DNA from: Colwellia sp. M166 | Lineage (GTDB): Bacteria > Pseudomonadota > Gammaproteobacteria > Enterobacterales > Alteromonadaceae | DNA length: 64,000 nucleotides | Direction of reading: 5' to 3' | Assembly (NCBI RefSeq): GCF_024585285.1 | Contig: NZ_CP040755.1 | Coordinates: 3,224,001-3,288,000, forward strand | Part shown: in pieces, positions 1 through 8,351 of the stretch | Layout: each line of letters starts with the position of its first letter | How positions within the stretch are numbered: the first letter of the stretch is position 1 | Position numbers and translations under genes: made by a program | Notes under the pieces: generated by a model | Told to the model about the DNA's origin: nothing | Seen by the model: the letters and a program-made list of their open reading frames with translations, nothing else | Database searches by the model: none

Positions 1-312
1 TTGCAGTCGGCCCCAAAAAAATCTACGGCCTTGTTAATACAACAACGGGTGAATCAGCAATTAATCGAGCATTTGTTAGCGTTGTGGCACAGCGAAAATC
101 TGGTAACGGAAGTTAAAGCGGAGGTGTATTTAACCTTAACTGATTTATCTCAGTGGTTAACGGATAAGCGCAGCACGAAAAAATATAAAAGCTCTCGTGC
201 ACAGTTTGCTCTATTAGCAAATCAAATTAATTACAGTTTGAGTCATGACAAGATAGCGACGCCAGCATCTAAGATAAAATTACCGCCGGGCTCGCCTATT
301 GGCAGTGATTAA
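1..312 (+). CDS. C-terminal end of a probable zinc-dependent metalloprotease (left-edge fragment)
   Basis: The frame is open from the first base and stops at 312, so this is the last ~103 codons of a gene that begins outside the window. The part seen is mostly helical and ends in a Pro/Gly-rich tail (KLPPGSPIG). That ending resembles the C-terminus of the large DUF5117/DUF4953 zinc-dependent metalloproteases common in marine Gammaproteobacteria and Bacteroidetes. The catalytic HExxH region would lie to the left, so the family call is from the tail only. The TTG at base 1 is just the window edge, not a start. Confidence 0.4.
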   Translation: MQSAPKKSTALLIQQRVNQQLIEHLLALWHSENLVTEVKAEVYLTLTDLSQWLTDKRSTKKYKSSRAQFALLANQINYSLSHDKIATPASKIKLPPGSPIGSD

Positions 313-400
313 GAAAAAAGCGCCTAATGAGTGAGTATTGTTGAAAAATCAAATCATTAATACGAAACACTAACCGCTTCTGAAGCTAAAAGGCATAAGA

Positions 401-437
401 AAAAACGGCGCTGAAAAGGAAGGTTTTCAACGCCGTT
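401..437 (-). terminator. Rho-independent terminator of the EamA transporter gene
   Basis: An inverted repeat (AACGGCG at 404-410 with CGCCGTT at 431-437, plus TGAAAA/TTTTCA inside) is followed on the minus strand by a run of T (the A-run at 399-405 on the plus strand). It lies about 70 bases past the stop of the minus-strand transporter gene. Confidence 0.75.
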
Positions 438-506
438 GTGCAATTGGCACTTAGGATAAAGTGAACTGCGCACAAAAAATTGCCCAATTGGAGATAATTA
501 AGCCCG

Positions 507-1472
507 CTATAAGCTCTCTGTTTTTAAATTGCTTTGATTTACATTTGCTGGCATGACTTTAGTGCTATGCGTTTCTGTACAATTAGCTAGCGTTATTGGC
601 TTTTTAGCACGCGTCAGTACTACAAGGTTACCTGCCAAAATGAATAATAAGCCAATCACGGTGTAAATAGTCCAAGAAAAACCTTCAACAAGCGTTGAAA
701 TGACGACGGCGACAGCAGGGAACATAATTGATGCATATGAGGCGCGATGAGCGCCAATACGATTGAGCAATGTTAAATAACTACCAAAAGCAATAACCGA
801 ACCAAAAATAGCGAGATAAAGTAACGAGCTTATATAGGAAAAGCTATAATCAAAACTAAAAGTTCTGCCTCGTATTATGGCAATAATAGCCATAAAAATA
901 GCACCATACGCCATACCCCAAGCATTAGCAGACATCAGAGGCAAGTTGAGCTTTTGGTTTCTCATTGATAACATATTACCGGTTGACGCAAATAGAGTAC
1001 CAGTAAGGCAAAGCCCTAAGCCCAATAGCGTTTCAGGACCCAACTGCGTATCACTAATTTGTGGCCAGAAGAGTGTGACAATACCGAGTAGGCCTAATGT
1101 TCCTCCTAAGTAAACTTGCTGAGTGACTTTAGTGCCATACCAGATGCGAGCATTAAAAACATTGAAAAACATGATCATTGAAAAAGCGATGCAGGTTAGT
1201 GCTGAATTGATGTGCTGCTGTGCAGAATAAAGTAAATAGTAATTAACGCTAAATAAAGTGGCGCCAAAGAGGAAAAACTGTCGATGATGACGCCATGAAA
1301 AACATAACGGTAAACCTTTAAGACGGCAATAAGCAAATAGCACTATTGCCGCTAAGCCAAAACGATAAACAATAGAAACTTCTGAAGCCACTGCACCTAG
1401 TTGGTAATTAATTGCAATCCAAGTCGAGCCCCAAATCAACACAGTAATGATATATAAAAATGTATTATTCAT
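507..1472 (-). CDS. EamA/DMT-family transporter
   Basis: This is a 321-residue inner-membrane protein with about ten hydrophobic segments, the two-times-five-helix EamA layout of drug/metabolite transporters. The N-terminal pattern with GSTWIAINYQ and the internal repeat are typical. The ATG at 1472 is chosen because it starts directly before the first membrane helix and has AAGAG just upstream; an extension to 1517 adds only a polar stretch. The gene is divergent from a MocR regulator, a layout often seen when the regulator controls the transporter. The substrate cannot be read from sequence; amino acids or related metabolites are usual for the family. Confidence 0.85.
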   Translation of the reverse strand: MNNTFLYIITVLIWGSTWIAINYQLGAVASEVSIVYRFGLAAIVLFAYCRLKGLPLCFSWRHHRQFFLFGATLFSVNYYLLYSAQQHINSALTCIAFSMIMFFNVFNARIWYGTKVTQQVYLGGTLGLLGIVTLFWPQISDTQLGPETLLGLGLCLTGTLFASTGNMLSMRNQKLNLPLMSANAWGMAYGAIFMAIIAIIRGRTFSFDYSFSYISSLLYLAIFGSVIAFGSYLTLLNRIGAHRASYASIMFPAVAVVISTLVEGFSWTIYTVIGLLFILAGNLVVLTRAKKPITLANCTETHSTKVMPANVNQSNLKTESL

Positions 1473-1621
1473 AGCGTTCTCTTGAATAGCTCTTACAAGC
1501 TGTTGCTTGTGGAGCAATAAGATAAACCAAGCGAATAGCTTTTAAACCAGCTAAATACTGAGGTATATCAATTAGGCAGTGTTAGTAACGAATAGACATT
1601 TTACGGCTTTTTTGTTTTAAT

Positions 1622-1656
1622 AACATATACAAAAAAATGAAAATGCAACCTATACA
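1622..1656. promoter_or_regulatory. Direct repeat upstream of the MocR gene, candidate operator
   Basis: Two near-identical ten-base copies, AACATATACA (1622-1631) and AACCTATACA (1647-1656), lie 25 bases apart in the divergent intergenic region, the second ending four bases before the MocR start codon. MocR regulators commonly bind direct repeats. The second copy also resembles a -10 box, which would make the transcript nearly leaderless. No Shine-Dalgarno sequence is visible before the ATG at 1660. Assignment as operator is inference. Confidence 0.4.
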
Positions 1657-1659
1657 GTT

Positions 1660-3126
1660 ATGCGATTAGTTGATAAATCTGCGTCAGAATTTTTATATCA
1701 ACAAGTGATAGATTTTGTTGAGCACCAGCAACGCAGTGGTGCAATACGTCCAGGTGATAAATTACCGAGTTTACGTAAGTTGAGCCGACAGTTTGATATC
1801 AGTGTGCCAACGGTAAAGCAGGCTTATATTGAGCTTGAGCGTCAAGGCACTATTTCTGCTCGACCTCAGTCGGGTTATTACTTAAAAGCGACACAAGCCC
1901 GAACTTTATTGCCCATGCGAGCAAAATGGTCGGGTTGTCAGCCGACTGAAATTTCTTGTCGTAGCTTAATCGAACAAGTATATGAAGCTGTACATATGCC
2001 TGATTCTGTCGCACTAGGTATTTCTAATCCGGTAAATGCACACCCGCCAGATAAAACACTCGCTCGATTAATGCGTTCTGTTCTGAGTCGAGTATCAAAA
2101 AAAGCCGTAAGCTATGGACCGGTCAATGGCGATGCTAAATTGCGCTTGAATTTAGCTTTTCGTTATCAAGAATGCGGTGCTTTGGTTAATCACGACGATC
2201 TTATTATCACCAATGGCGCGCAAGAAGCTTTATCCATTGCTTTACAGTGTGTTGCTGAGCGCGGTGACATTATAGCGGTTGAATCACCTTGTTATTTTGG
2301 CATTATTGAGCTGATTGAAAGCCTAGGTATGAAAGCGCTAGAGGTTTATACCTGCACAGAAGAAGGGGTTTGCGTTGCTGAACTCGCTAAGGTTATTGAG
2401 CAACACGCAGTGAAAGCGTGTTTATTTTCATCTGCCATTAGCAATCCTTCTGGCTCGATGATGACAGATAAACAACGACAAGCTATGGTGAGGCTACTGG
2501 AAAACAAGAACATTGTGCTGATCGAAGACGAAGTTTATAGCGATTTGTACTTTTCTGACTGTCGGCCAGTGCCCGCGCAGTTATATTCTGAAAAAGGCTT
2601 AGTATTAACCTGTTCATCTTTTTCCAAAACGGCGGCGCCAGGTTATCGTGTTGGTTGGTTGTTACCGGGCAAGTTTGAAGAAAAAGCTAAGCGCATCAAA
2701 AGAGCGCAGTCGTGCTCTACGTCAATGTTACAGCAGTGGACCTTAAGTGATTATTTAATGAGTGGTGAATATGACAGGCATCTGCAGGTGTTGAGGAAAA
2801 CCCTTCGCTATAATTGTGAACGTATGCGGGCATTAATTGCTGAATATTTTCCCGAGCAAGTCTGTATTTCAAAACCTCAAGGTGGCAGTGTGCTATGGAT
2901 ACGTTGCCGCTCTCATGTTGATACCAGTCAGTTTTTTAAACAAGCCGTTGCTCTGGGGGTTAATTTTGCTCCAGGTGAGATTTTTTCACCTTCAGGAAAA
3001 TATAAAAACTATATGCGGATCAGTTTTGGTGTTCAGTGGAGTGAGCGAATAGATAATGCCATTCAAATTATTGGGAAGCTTGTTCATGATTACCCAGAGC
3101 CTAGCAGTATAGGGAAGCCGCAATGA
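1660..3126 (+). CDS. MocR/GntR-family regulator with aminotransferase-like domain
   Basis: The 488-residue protein has an N-terminal GntR winged helix (residues ~10-77, with KLPSLRKLSRQF and the recognition segment after it) joined to a fold-type I aminotransferase-like domain (~110-480). The expected PLP lysine is K323 in SSFSKTAAPGYR, and the NPSG motif lies near 262. MocR proteins usually sense PLP or an amino acid through this domain rather than catalyse. The gene overlaps the following MFS gene by four bases (ATGA), so the two are co-transcribed. It is also divergent from an EamA exporter. The effector is unknown. Confidence 0.9.
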   Translation: MRLVDKSASEFLYQQVIDFVEHQQRSGAIRPGDKLPSLRKLSRQFDISVPTVKQAYIELERQGTISARPQSGYYLKATQARTLLPMRAKWSGCQPTEISCRSLIEQVYEAVHMPDSVALGISNPVNAHPPDKTLARLMRSVLSRVSKKAVSYGPVNGDAKLRLNLAFRYQECGALVNHDDLIITNGAQEALSIALQCVAERGDIIAVESPCYFGIIELIESLGMKALEVYTCTEEGVCVAELAKVIEQHAVKACLFSSAISNPSGSMMTDKQRQAMVRLLENKNIVLIEDEVYSDLYFSDCRPVPAQLYSEKGLVLTCSSFSKTAAPGYRVGWLLPGKFEEKAKRIKRAQSCSTSMLQQWTLSDYLMSGEYDRHLQVLRKTLRYNCERMRALIAEYFPEQVCISKPQGGSVLWIRCRSHVDTSQFFKQAVALGVNFAPGEIFSPSGKYKNYMRISFGVQWSERIDNAIQIIGKLVHDYPEPSSIGKPQ

Positions 3127-4319
3127 TGAACGAGCCAAAAGTTAAGGTCTCATTTAAATTAATACTGCCGTTACTCGCTGCCATAATAGCAGTATCGCCG
3201 TTGGCTATTGATATGTATCTTCCGGGTATGCCAGAGCTAGCCAATTACTTTTCAACTAAAATGCCTTTGGTGCAAAACAGCTTAAGCATTTATTTATTAG
3301 GCTATGCAGTGGGGCTGTTAGTTTTTGGCCCTATGGCTGATAAATACTCTCGTCGTACCATGATTATGATGGGTTTGTCGGGCTTTTTATTAACGACCTT
3401 AGGGTTAACATTAGTCGAAAATATTGAACAATTTATCGCCTTACGCTTTTGCCAAGCTTTTATCAGTAGCGCAGCGACTGTGGTTGTGCCGGGTATTATT
3501 CGACAGCTCTATGGCAAAAATACTGCAAAAGGTTTGTCTTATGTCAGTATGATCATGATGCTGGCGCCGATGATAGCGCCAAGTATCGGTAGCTTATTGT
3601 TGCTGCATAGCTGGCAGATGATATTTTATGTTTTGGCGAGTTATGCTTTTATTGTTTTTATCTGCAGCGCTACGTTTTTACCAGACGTAACTATGCCGAA
3701 ACCGAAAAAAACTTATCGGGTGATTGAGCGTTATAAAATTGTTTTCAGCAATCGCGCCGCCCGCTTTGATTTATTGAGCGTGATGATGGTGTCGTTAGCT
3801 TTTTTTGCTTACATAACCGCGATTCCCTTTGTTTATTTGATGGTGTTCAAGGTGTCTGAATTCGAGTTTAGTTTATTGTTTGGCATGAATGTTTTTGCGT
3901 TGATGATCGCACACTTTATTAATACCCGTTTTGTCGTCAATGTCGGCTCGAGGAAAATGCTTTATTTCGGTCTTTCGTTGGCAATTGTTATGTCAACGAG
4001 TCTGCTGTTGGCAAATATTTTTGCCTTACCTTTACTGTATCATGTGATAGTGATTTTGCCCTTGATGGGTAGCTTATCAATGATCTCTGTGAATGCTGAT
4101 GCTTTGATTTTGCAAGAGTTTGCTGATCATGCCGGTACCGTGACAGCAGTAAATGGCACCTTACGCTTTGGTATCGGTGCATTAGCGGGTCCTATTTTAG
4201 CTGTATTTTATGACGGCAGTGCCTTACCATTTGCACTCTTAATGGCAGTGTCTATTTATCTTGTTATGGCCTGTCAATTGATACGTAATAAGCTGAATAT
4301 AGCTAAGGAGGCAGTGTGA
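3123..4319 (+). CDS. Bcr/CflA-family MFS exporter
   Basis: The 398-residue protein has twelve predicted membrane segments. It carries the Bcr/CflA hallmark near the N-terminus (DMYLPGMPELA) and the MFS loop 2-3 motif GPMADKYSRR. This family exports drugs and small metabolites (bicyclomycin, sulfonamides, dipeptides/cysteine in E. coli) by proton antiport across the inner membrane. The start ATG lies inside the end of the MocR gene, and the stop overlaps the next start (GTGA), so it sits in a tight three-gene operon. The real substrate is not evident. Confidence 0.88.
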   Translation: MMNEPKVKVSFKLILPLLAAIIAVSPLAIDMYLPGMPELANYFSTKMPLVQNSLSIYLLGYAVGLLVFGPMADKYSRRTMIMMGLSGFLLTTLGLTLVENIEQFIALRFCQAFISSAATVVVPGIIRQLYGKNTAKGLSYVSMIMMLAPMIAPSIGSLLLLHSWQMIFYVLASYAFIVFICSATFLPDVTMPKPKKTYRVIERYKIVFSNRAARFDLLSVMMVSLAFFAYITAIPFVYLMVFKVSEFEFSLLFGMNVFALMIAHFINTRFVVNVGSRKMLYFGLSLAIVMSTSLLLANIFALPLLYHVIVILPLMGSLSMISVNADALILQEFADHAGTVTAVNGTLRFGIGALAGPILAVFYDGSALPFALLMAVSIYLVMACQLIRNKLNIAKEAV

Positions 4320-4972
4320 AAAACATAGCAGTAATTTTATCAGGTTGTGGGGTCTATGATGGTGCTGAAATACATGAGGCGGTATTAACCCTGCTTGCTA
4401 TCGAACAAGCAGGCGCAAAGTATCGTTGTTTTGCACCAAATATTAATCAGCATCATGTTATCAACCATGTTACCGGTGAGGTTATGGTAGCAGAGCAGCG
4501 TAATGTTTTGGTTGAATCGGCTCGTATTGCTCGTGGCGATGTGGAAGATTTAACAGAGTTTTATATTGATGAATTTGACGCTTTAATAGTGCCAGGTGGT
4601 TTCGGTGCCGCGAAAAATTTATCTGATTTTGCCATCAATGGTGAAGATATTCGTGTTAATGAACAAGTACTAGCTGTGTGCCAAGCATTTGTTAAAGCCA
4701 ACAAACCTGCCGGTTATATGTGCATTGCCCCCGTAATGATCCCACTTATTTACGGAGAGGGAGCTCAGGCGACTATTGGTCAAGATATTGCCATAGCGCA
4801 GTCTTTAACGAATATTGGTCTTGCTCATAGAGCATGTGCTGTTGATGATATTGTTGTTGATGAAGCTCGAAAATTAGTCTCAACACCGGCTTATATGCTG
4901 GCAACTTCATTAGTGGAAGCGGCAAGTGGCATTAATAAGCTGGTTGAAAAAGTGATTAAGATGGCCAATTAA
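4316..4972 (+). CDS. elbB: Isoprenoid biosynthesis glyoxalase ElbB
   Basis: This 218-residue DJ-1/PfpI superfamily protein matches ElbB (YhbL) along its full length: the start MKNIAVILSGCGVYDGAEI, the central LIVPGGFGAAKNLSDFA segment, and the active-site-like cysteine in GYMCIAPVMIP. ElbB has been linked to isoprenoid synthesis and has weak glyoxalase activity. The GTG start at 4316 is supported by a strong AAGGAGG at 4305-4311 and overlaps the MFS stop by four bases. The stop overlaps the tail of the opposite-strand Oxidored-like gene. Association with a MocR regulator and exporter hints at reactive aldehyde or metabolite stress, which is inference. Confidence 0.9.
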   Translation: MKNIAVILSGCGVYDGAEIHEAVLTLLAIEQAGAKYRCFAPNINQHHVINHVTGEVMVAEQRNVLVESARIARGDVEDLTEFYIDEFDALIVPGGFGAAKNLSDFAINGEDIRVNEQVLAVCQAFVKANKPAGYMCIAPVMIPLIYGEGAQATIGQDIAIAQSLTNIGLAHRACAVDDIVVDEARKLVSTPAYMLATSLVEAASGINKLVEKVIKMAN

Positions 4973-5142
4973 TCGTCGGTTGTTTTTGTTTCTTGCTCTG
5001 CGGCTGCTTTTAATTCGACTTGCTGTAAGCGCCATTTTTTTCGTTCGGCGTAGTAGTGGTCCCAAACACAAGGGTTGCATGCACCACCGCCACAGCAGTC
5101 ATCATCGGCGGGCGGTAAAGGTTTTTCTAGTAATTCAGTCAT
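4969..5142 (-). CDS. Small oxidoreductase-like domain protein (cysteine-rich, 57 residues)
   Basis: A short reading frame on the minus strand starts at the ATG 5142 and ends at TAA 4969. It encodes 57 residues with proline-rich start KPLPPADDD, then CCGGGACNPCVWDHYY and a basic/acidic helical tail. The CC-x4-C-x2-CVWDxYxxE pattern is that of the Oxidored-like family (PF09791), small proteins of unproven function found widely in Proteobacteria and at the N-terminus of some eukaryotic reductases. The four cysteines suggest metal or disulfide chemistry. No good ribosome site is visible. It ends tail-to-tail with elbB, sharing four bases. Confidence 0.82.
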   Translation of the reverse strand: MTELLEKPLPPADDDCCGGGACNPCVWDHYYAERKKWRLQQVELKAAAEQETKTTDD

Positions 5143-5220
5143 TGTTTCTAGCCATAATCATGGATAATAAGTCGTGCTTTATCGTTGATGATATCACGAC
5201 ATACGGTTTACACTGAACAT

Positions 5221-5248
5221 AAAAAAAGCTCTGCATGCAGAGCTTTTT
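5221..5248. terminator. Bidirectional terminator downstream of accC
   Basis: A perfect palindrome (AGCTCTGCATGCAGAGCT at 5227-5244) is flanked by A-runs and T-runs on both sides, so it can stop transcription on either strand. It lies 20 bases beyond the accC stop. Confidence 0.85.
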
Positions 5249-5268
5249 AGTCAGTAACGCTTTAACGT

Positions 5269-6615
5269 TTAGTCTAACTCAGCAAGCTTTTTCTCAAGGT
5301 AATGAATATTTGCACCACCGTTGACAAAACCTTGATCATTTAAAATGTCTTTATGTAATGCGATATTTGTTTTAATACCGTCAATAACTAATTCACTTAA
5401 TGCGTTACGCATACGGGCAATAGCAACATCACGGCTATCACCCCAAGTGATCAACTTACCGATCATAGAATCATAGTGTGGAGGCACTGAGTAATCAGCA
5501 TAAATATGAGAGTCCCAACGTACACCTAAACCACCTGGAGAATGAAAACGGGTAATTTTTCCAGGTGAAGGAATAAATGTGCGTGGATCTTCAGCGTTTA
5601 TACGACATTCAATTGAATGACCAGACACTTTAATATCATCTTGGGTATAAGACAAAGGTTGACCAGCAGCAATGCGAAGTTGCTCTTTGATCAAGTCAAC
5701 ACCGGTAACCATTTCTGTTACAGGGTGCTCTACCTGAATACGGGTATTCATTTCAATGAAATAGAATTCCCCATTTTCGTATAAAAATTCAAAAGTGCCA
5801 GCACCGCGATAATTAATTTTTATACAAGCATTACAGCAACGCTCACCAATTTTTGCTCGCATTTCCGGTGTAATACCCGGTGCTGGCGCTTCTTCAACAA
5901 CTTTTTGGTGACGACGTTGCATTGAACAATCACGTTCACCTAAATGAATTGCACCGCCTTGGCCATCAGCCATAATTTGAATTTCAACGTGACGTGGGTT
6001 TTCTAGGAATTTCTCCATGTAAACCATATCATTATTGAAAGTCGAACGCGCTTCAGATTTCGTTAGTTGAATAGACTCGATTAAATCTTCTTCACTGCGA
6101 ACGACACGCATACCACGACCGCCACCGCCACCAGAGGCTTTGATGATCACTGGGTAGCCAATACGTTTACCGTGCGCTAAGTTAGCTACATTATCTTCCG
6201 TTAATGGACCATCAGAACCAGGTACGCAAGGTACGCCAGCGGCTTTCATCGCCTTAATTGCTGACACTTTATCACCCATTAAACGAATACTTTCCGCTTT
6301 AGGGCCAATAAAGGCAAAACCTGACTTTTCTACTTGTTCTGCAAAATCTGCATTTTCAGCAAGAAAACCATAGCCTGGATGAATGGCAACTGCGTCAGTA
6401 ACTTCTGCTGCGGTGATAATAGCAGGAATATTTAAGTAACTATCCATCGCTGAAGGTTTACCAATACAGATGGTTTCATCAGCTAATAATACGTGCTTAA
6501 GATTTTTATCGGCTGTCGAGTGAACGGCAACCGTTTTAATGCCAAGCTCTTTACAAGCGCGCAATATTCTTAAGGCAATTTCGCCGCGATTGGCGATAAC
6601 AACTTTATCTAACAT
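5269..6615 (-). CDS. accC: Acetyl-CoA carboxylase, biotin carboxylase subunit
   Basis: AccC carboxylates the biotin on BCCP with ATP and bicarbonate, the first half-reaction of malonyl-CoA synthesis for fatty acids. The 448-residue length is standard. It begins [16 protein letters not shown], has the glycine-rich ATP-grasp loop (SGGGGGRGM, ~161-169), the carboxylase signature around [15 protein letters not shown], and the active-site [14 protein letters not shown] segment. It lies 23 bases after accB on the same strand and ends at a strong terminator, giving the classic accBC operon. Confidence 0.98.
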   Translation of the reverse strand: MLDKVVIANRGEIALRILRACKELGIKTVAVHSTADKNLKHVLLADETICIGKPSAMDSYLNIPAIITAAEVTDAVAIHPGYGFLAENADFAEQVEKSGFAFIGPKAESIRLMGDKVSAIKAMKAAGVPCVPGSDGPLTEDNVANLAHGKRIGYPVIIKASGGGGGRGMRVVRSEEDLIESIQLTKSEARSTFNNDMVYMEKFLENPRHVEIQIMADGQGGAIHLGERDCSMQRRHQKVVEEAPAPGITPEMRAKIGERCCNACIKINYRGAGTFEFLYENGEFYFIEMNTRIQVEHPVTEMVTGVDLIKEQLRIAAGQPLSYTQDDIKVSGHSIECRINAEDPRTFIPSPGKITRFHSPGGLGVRWDSHIYADYSVPPHYDSMIGKLITWGDSRDVAIARMRNALSELVIDGIKTNIALHKDILNDQGFVNGGANIHYLEKKLAELD

Positions 6616-6638
6616 GAAAATACCCTTATTGGTTGGGC

Positions 6639-7088
6639 TTATTCAATGATGAATAGCGGTTGATCAAATTCAATAGCATCTTCGTTTTCAGCTAAAATTT
6701 GTTTGACTACACCTGATTTATCGGCTTCAATTTGGTTCATCATTTTCATCGCTTCTAGGATACATAGCGTATCGCCAGCGTTAACGTGTTGACCCACTTC
6801 AACAAATGCCGGAGCATCAGGTGAACCTGCTGAGTAGAAAGTACCCACCATAGGTGAACGAACAATATGGCCGGTTATTGCCGGAGCAGCAGCTTCTGTT
6901 GCGGCAACTGGCGCAGCAGCTGCAGGTGCTGCTTGCATCATAGGCGTAGCTTGCATCATAGGTGCCGCTTGCATAATTGTGCCACCGCGACTGATACGTA
7001 CTGACTCTTCGCCTTCAGAAATCTCTAACTCGTTGATGCCTGATTCTTCAACTAGCTCAATCAATTTTTTAATTTTACGAATATCCAT
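6639..7088 (-). CDS. accB: Acetyl-CoA carboxylase, biotin carboxyl carrier protein
   Basis: BCCP carries biotin between AccC and the carboxyltransferase. The 149-residue protein has the N-terminal helical segment ([15 protein letters not shown]), a flexible Ala/Pro/Met linker, and a biotinyl domain with the acceptor lysine K115 in EAMKMMN. The linker holds near-repeats of MMQA(A/T)PMM (about 39-55), a low-complexity expansion unlike the plain Ala/Pro linker of E. coli. It is downstream of aroQ by 76 bases and upstream of accC by 23. Confidence 0.97.
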   Translation of the reverse strand: MDIRKIKKLIELVEESGINELEISEGEESVRISRGGTIMQAAPMMQATPMMQAAPAAAAPVAATEAAAPAITGHIVRSPMVGTFYSAGSPDAPAFVEVGQHVNAGDTLCILEAMKMMNQIEADKSGVVKQILAENEDAIEFDQPLFIIE

Positions 7089-7164
7089 GTGAATACCTTT
7101 TGATAATTATTTAATTTATATTGATAAAAAACTTAAGTGAATATCATCACTTAAGTAAAAGTGT

Positions 7165-7617
7165 CTATGTGTTGTGTGTTAACCAATCTCTTGCAAAATC
7201 TAAAGCATATTCATAACCACTGGTGCCTAAACCACTGATAACGCCTACTGCAATATCTGATAAATATGAATGTTGTCTAAATGACTCTCGTGCATGGACG
7301 TTAGATAAATGAACTTCAATAAATGGAATATTAACCGATAATAAAGCATCTCTAAGCGCAACACTGGTATGTGTAAAAGCTGCAGGGTTGATAATAATAA
7401 AGTCTATTTTTTCAAAGCTGGCATGAATTTCATCAATCAATATATGTTCTGCGTTTGATTGTTTATGGCTCAGCTGTAGGTTCATTTTATCGGCAATGCT
7501 AGTTAAGCTTGCTATAATTTCAGCTAGGGATGATGAGCCGTAAATCGTTGGCTCACGTTTACCTAGCATATTTAAATTAGGACCATTTAAAACTAAAATG
7601 TTAAACTTTGTAGTCAT
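7165..7617 (-). CDS. aroQ: 3-dehydroquinate dehydratase, type II
   Basis: AroQ converts 3-dehydroquinate to 3-dehydroshikimate in the shikimate pathway. The 150-residue product from the ATG at 7617 begins just before the conserved [17 protein letters not shown] block, with the catalytic tyrosine next (TIYG), then the NPAAFTHTS motif and the substrate-binding EVHLSN. An upstream extension to 7659 is unlikely because type II enzymes start near this point and AAGG lies between. The gene precedes accB-accC, an arrangement shared with many Gammaproteobacteria. Confidence 0.97.
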   Translation of the reverse strand: MTTKFNILVLNGPNLNMLGKREPTIYGSSSLAEIIASLTSIADKMNLQLSHKQSNAEHILIDEIHASFEKIDFIIINPAAFTHTSVALRDALLSVNIPFIEVHLSNVHARESFRQHSYLSDIAVGVISGLGTSGYEYALDFARDWLTHNT

Positions 7618-7901
7618 CTTCGGCAAAAACACCTTAATTGTTAAGTAATACTGCATCATGTCATATTTAACTATAAGTTTGAAATAAATTTGACTGAAAA
7701 GTCGTAATTAATCTCATTTGACGATTATTATAGTGTTTTCGCAGAATATAGCAGCAAAATACTGGTCTAATCACTTGAGGGAGAAAATAAAGCTGTTAAT
7801 GTTAGGTAAGTTATAATAAATTTACTAAACTGAATGCTGTAGGAATTTTAATTAATTCATTGGTTTAACTGATCATAGGAGTAAGCGGAGTTAAATAATC
7901 T

Positions 7902-8351
7902 TTGCCTTCTATTAATTACAAGGATGAAATTATTAAAGTCATATTATTAAAAATTGCTATTATTATTTTACTCTTTAGTTCTCCAGTATATGCAATTAAT
8001 ATTATTTCTAATATCACGGCCGATACCGCATCGTTGTCGGTTAACGAATTGCGCCGTATATATTCCATGCGTCAAGCCCATTGGAAAAATGGCACGCCTA
8101 TTGTGGTCTATGTTTTAGCGAGCAAAAGTCCACTCCATCAAAAATTTTGCAAAGAGCAGTTGCGTTTATTTCCTTATCAACTTGACCGTATATGGAACAA
8201 GCTAACATTTTCAGGTTATGGTGTCGCACCTATTGAAGTGGCCAGTGAAAGCGAACTTATCAAAGCGATAAAGTCAACTAAAGGTGCTATTGGCTATGTG
8301 GAAAATTTATCGGAGGCCAAAGATGTTAATGTCATTAAAGTTACTGAGTAA
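7902..8351 (+). CDS. PstS-like periplasmic substrate-binding protein (short form)
   Basis: The 149-residue protein has a signal peptide (hydrophobic core VILLKIAIIILLF, cleavage after PVYA) and a body like the short phosphate ABC transporter substrate-binding-like proteins: ISNITADTASLSVNELRRIYSMRQAHWKNG, then a KGAIGYV segment near the end. Such proteins are half the size of true PstS and lack its full two-lobe fold. No PstCAB partners are adjacent. The best start is TTG at 7902, with GGAG eleven bases upstream; no ATG is available in frame before the signal core. It overlaps the porin gene by 29 bases. Confidence 0.7.
   Translation: MPSINYKDEIIKVILLKIAIIILLFSSPVYAINIISNITADTASLSVNELRRIYSMRQAHWKNGTPIVVYVLASKSPLHQKFCKEQLRLFPYQLDRIWNKLTFSGYGVAPIEVASESELIKAIKSTKGAIGYVENLSEAKDVNVIKVTE

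Noticed and set aside
4980..5216. A 78-codon plus-strand frame after elbB
   Set aside because: It runs antisense to the Oxidored-like gene, whose cysteine pattern is clearly the coding one; the plus-strand translation has no motif.
7902..8351. Assigning the short PstS-like protein as the phosphate-binding protein pstS
   Set aside because: It is about half the length of true PstS and has no pstC, pstA or pstB beside it.
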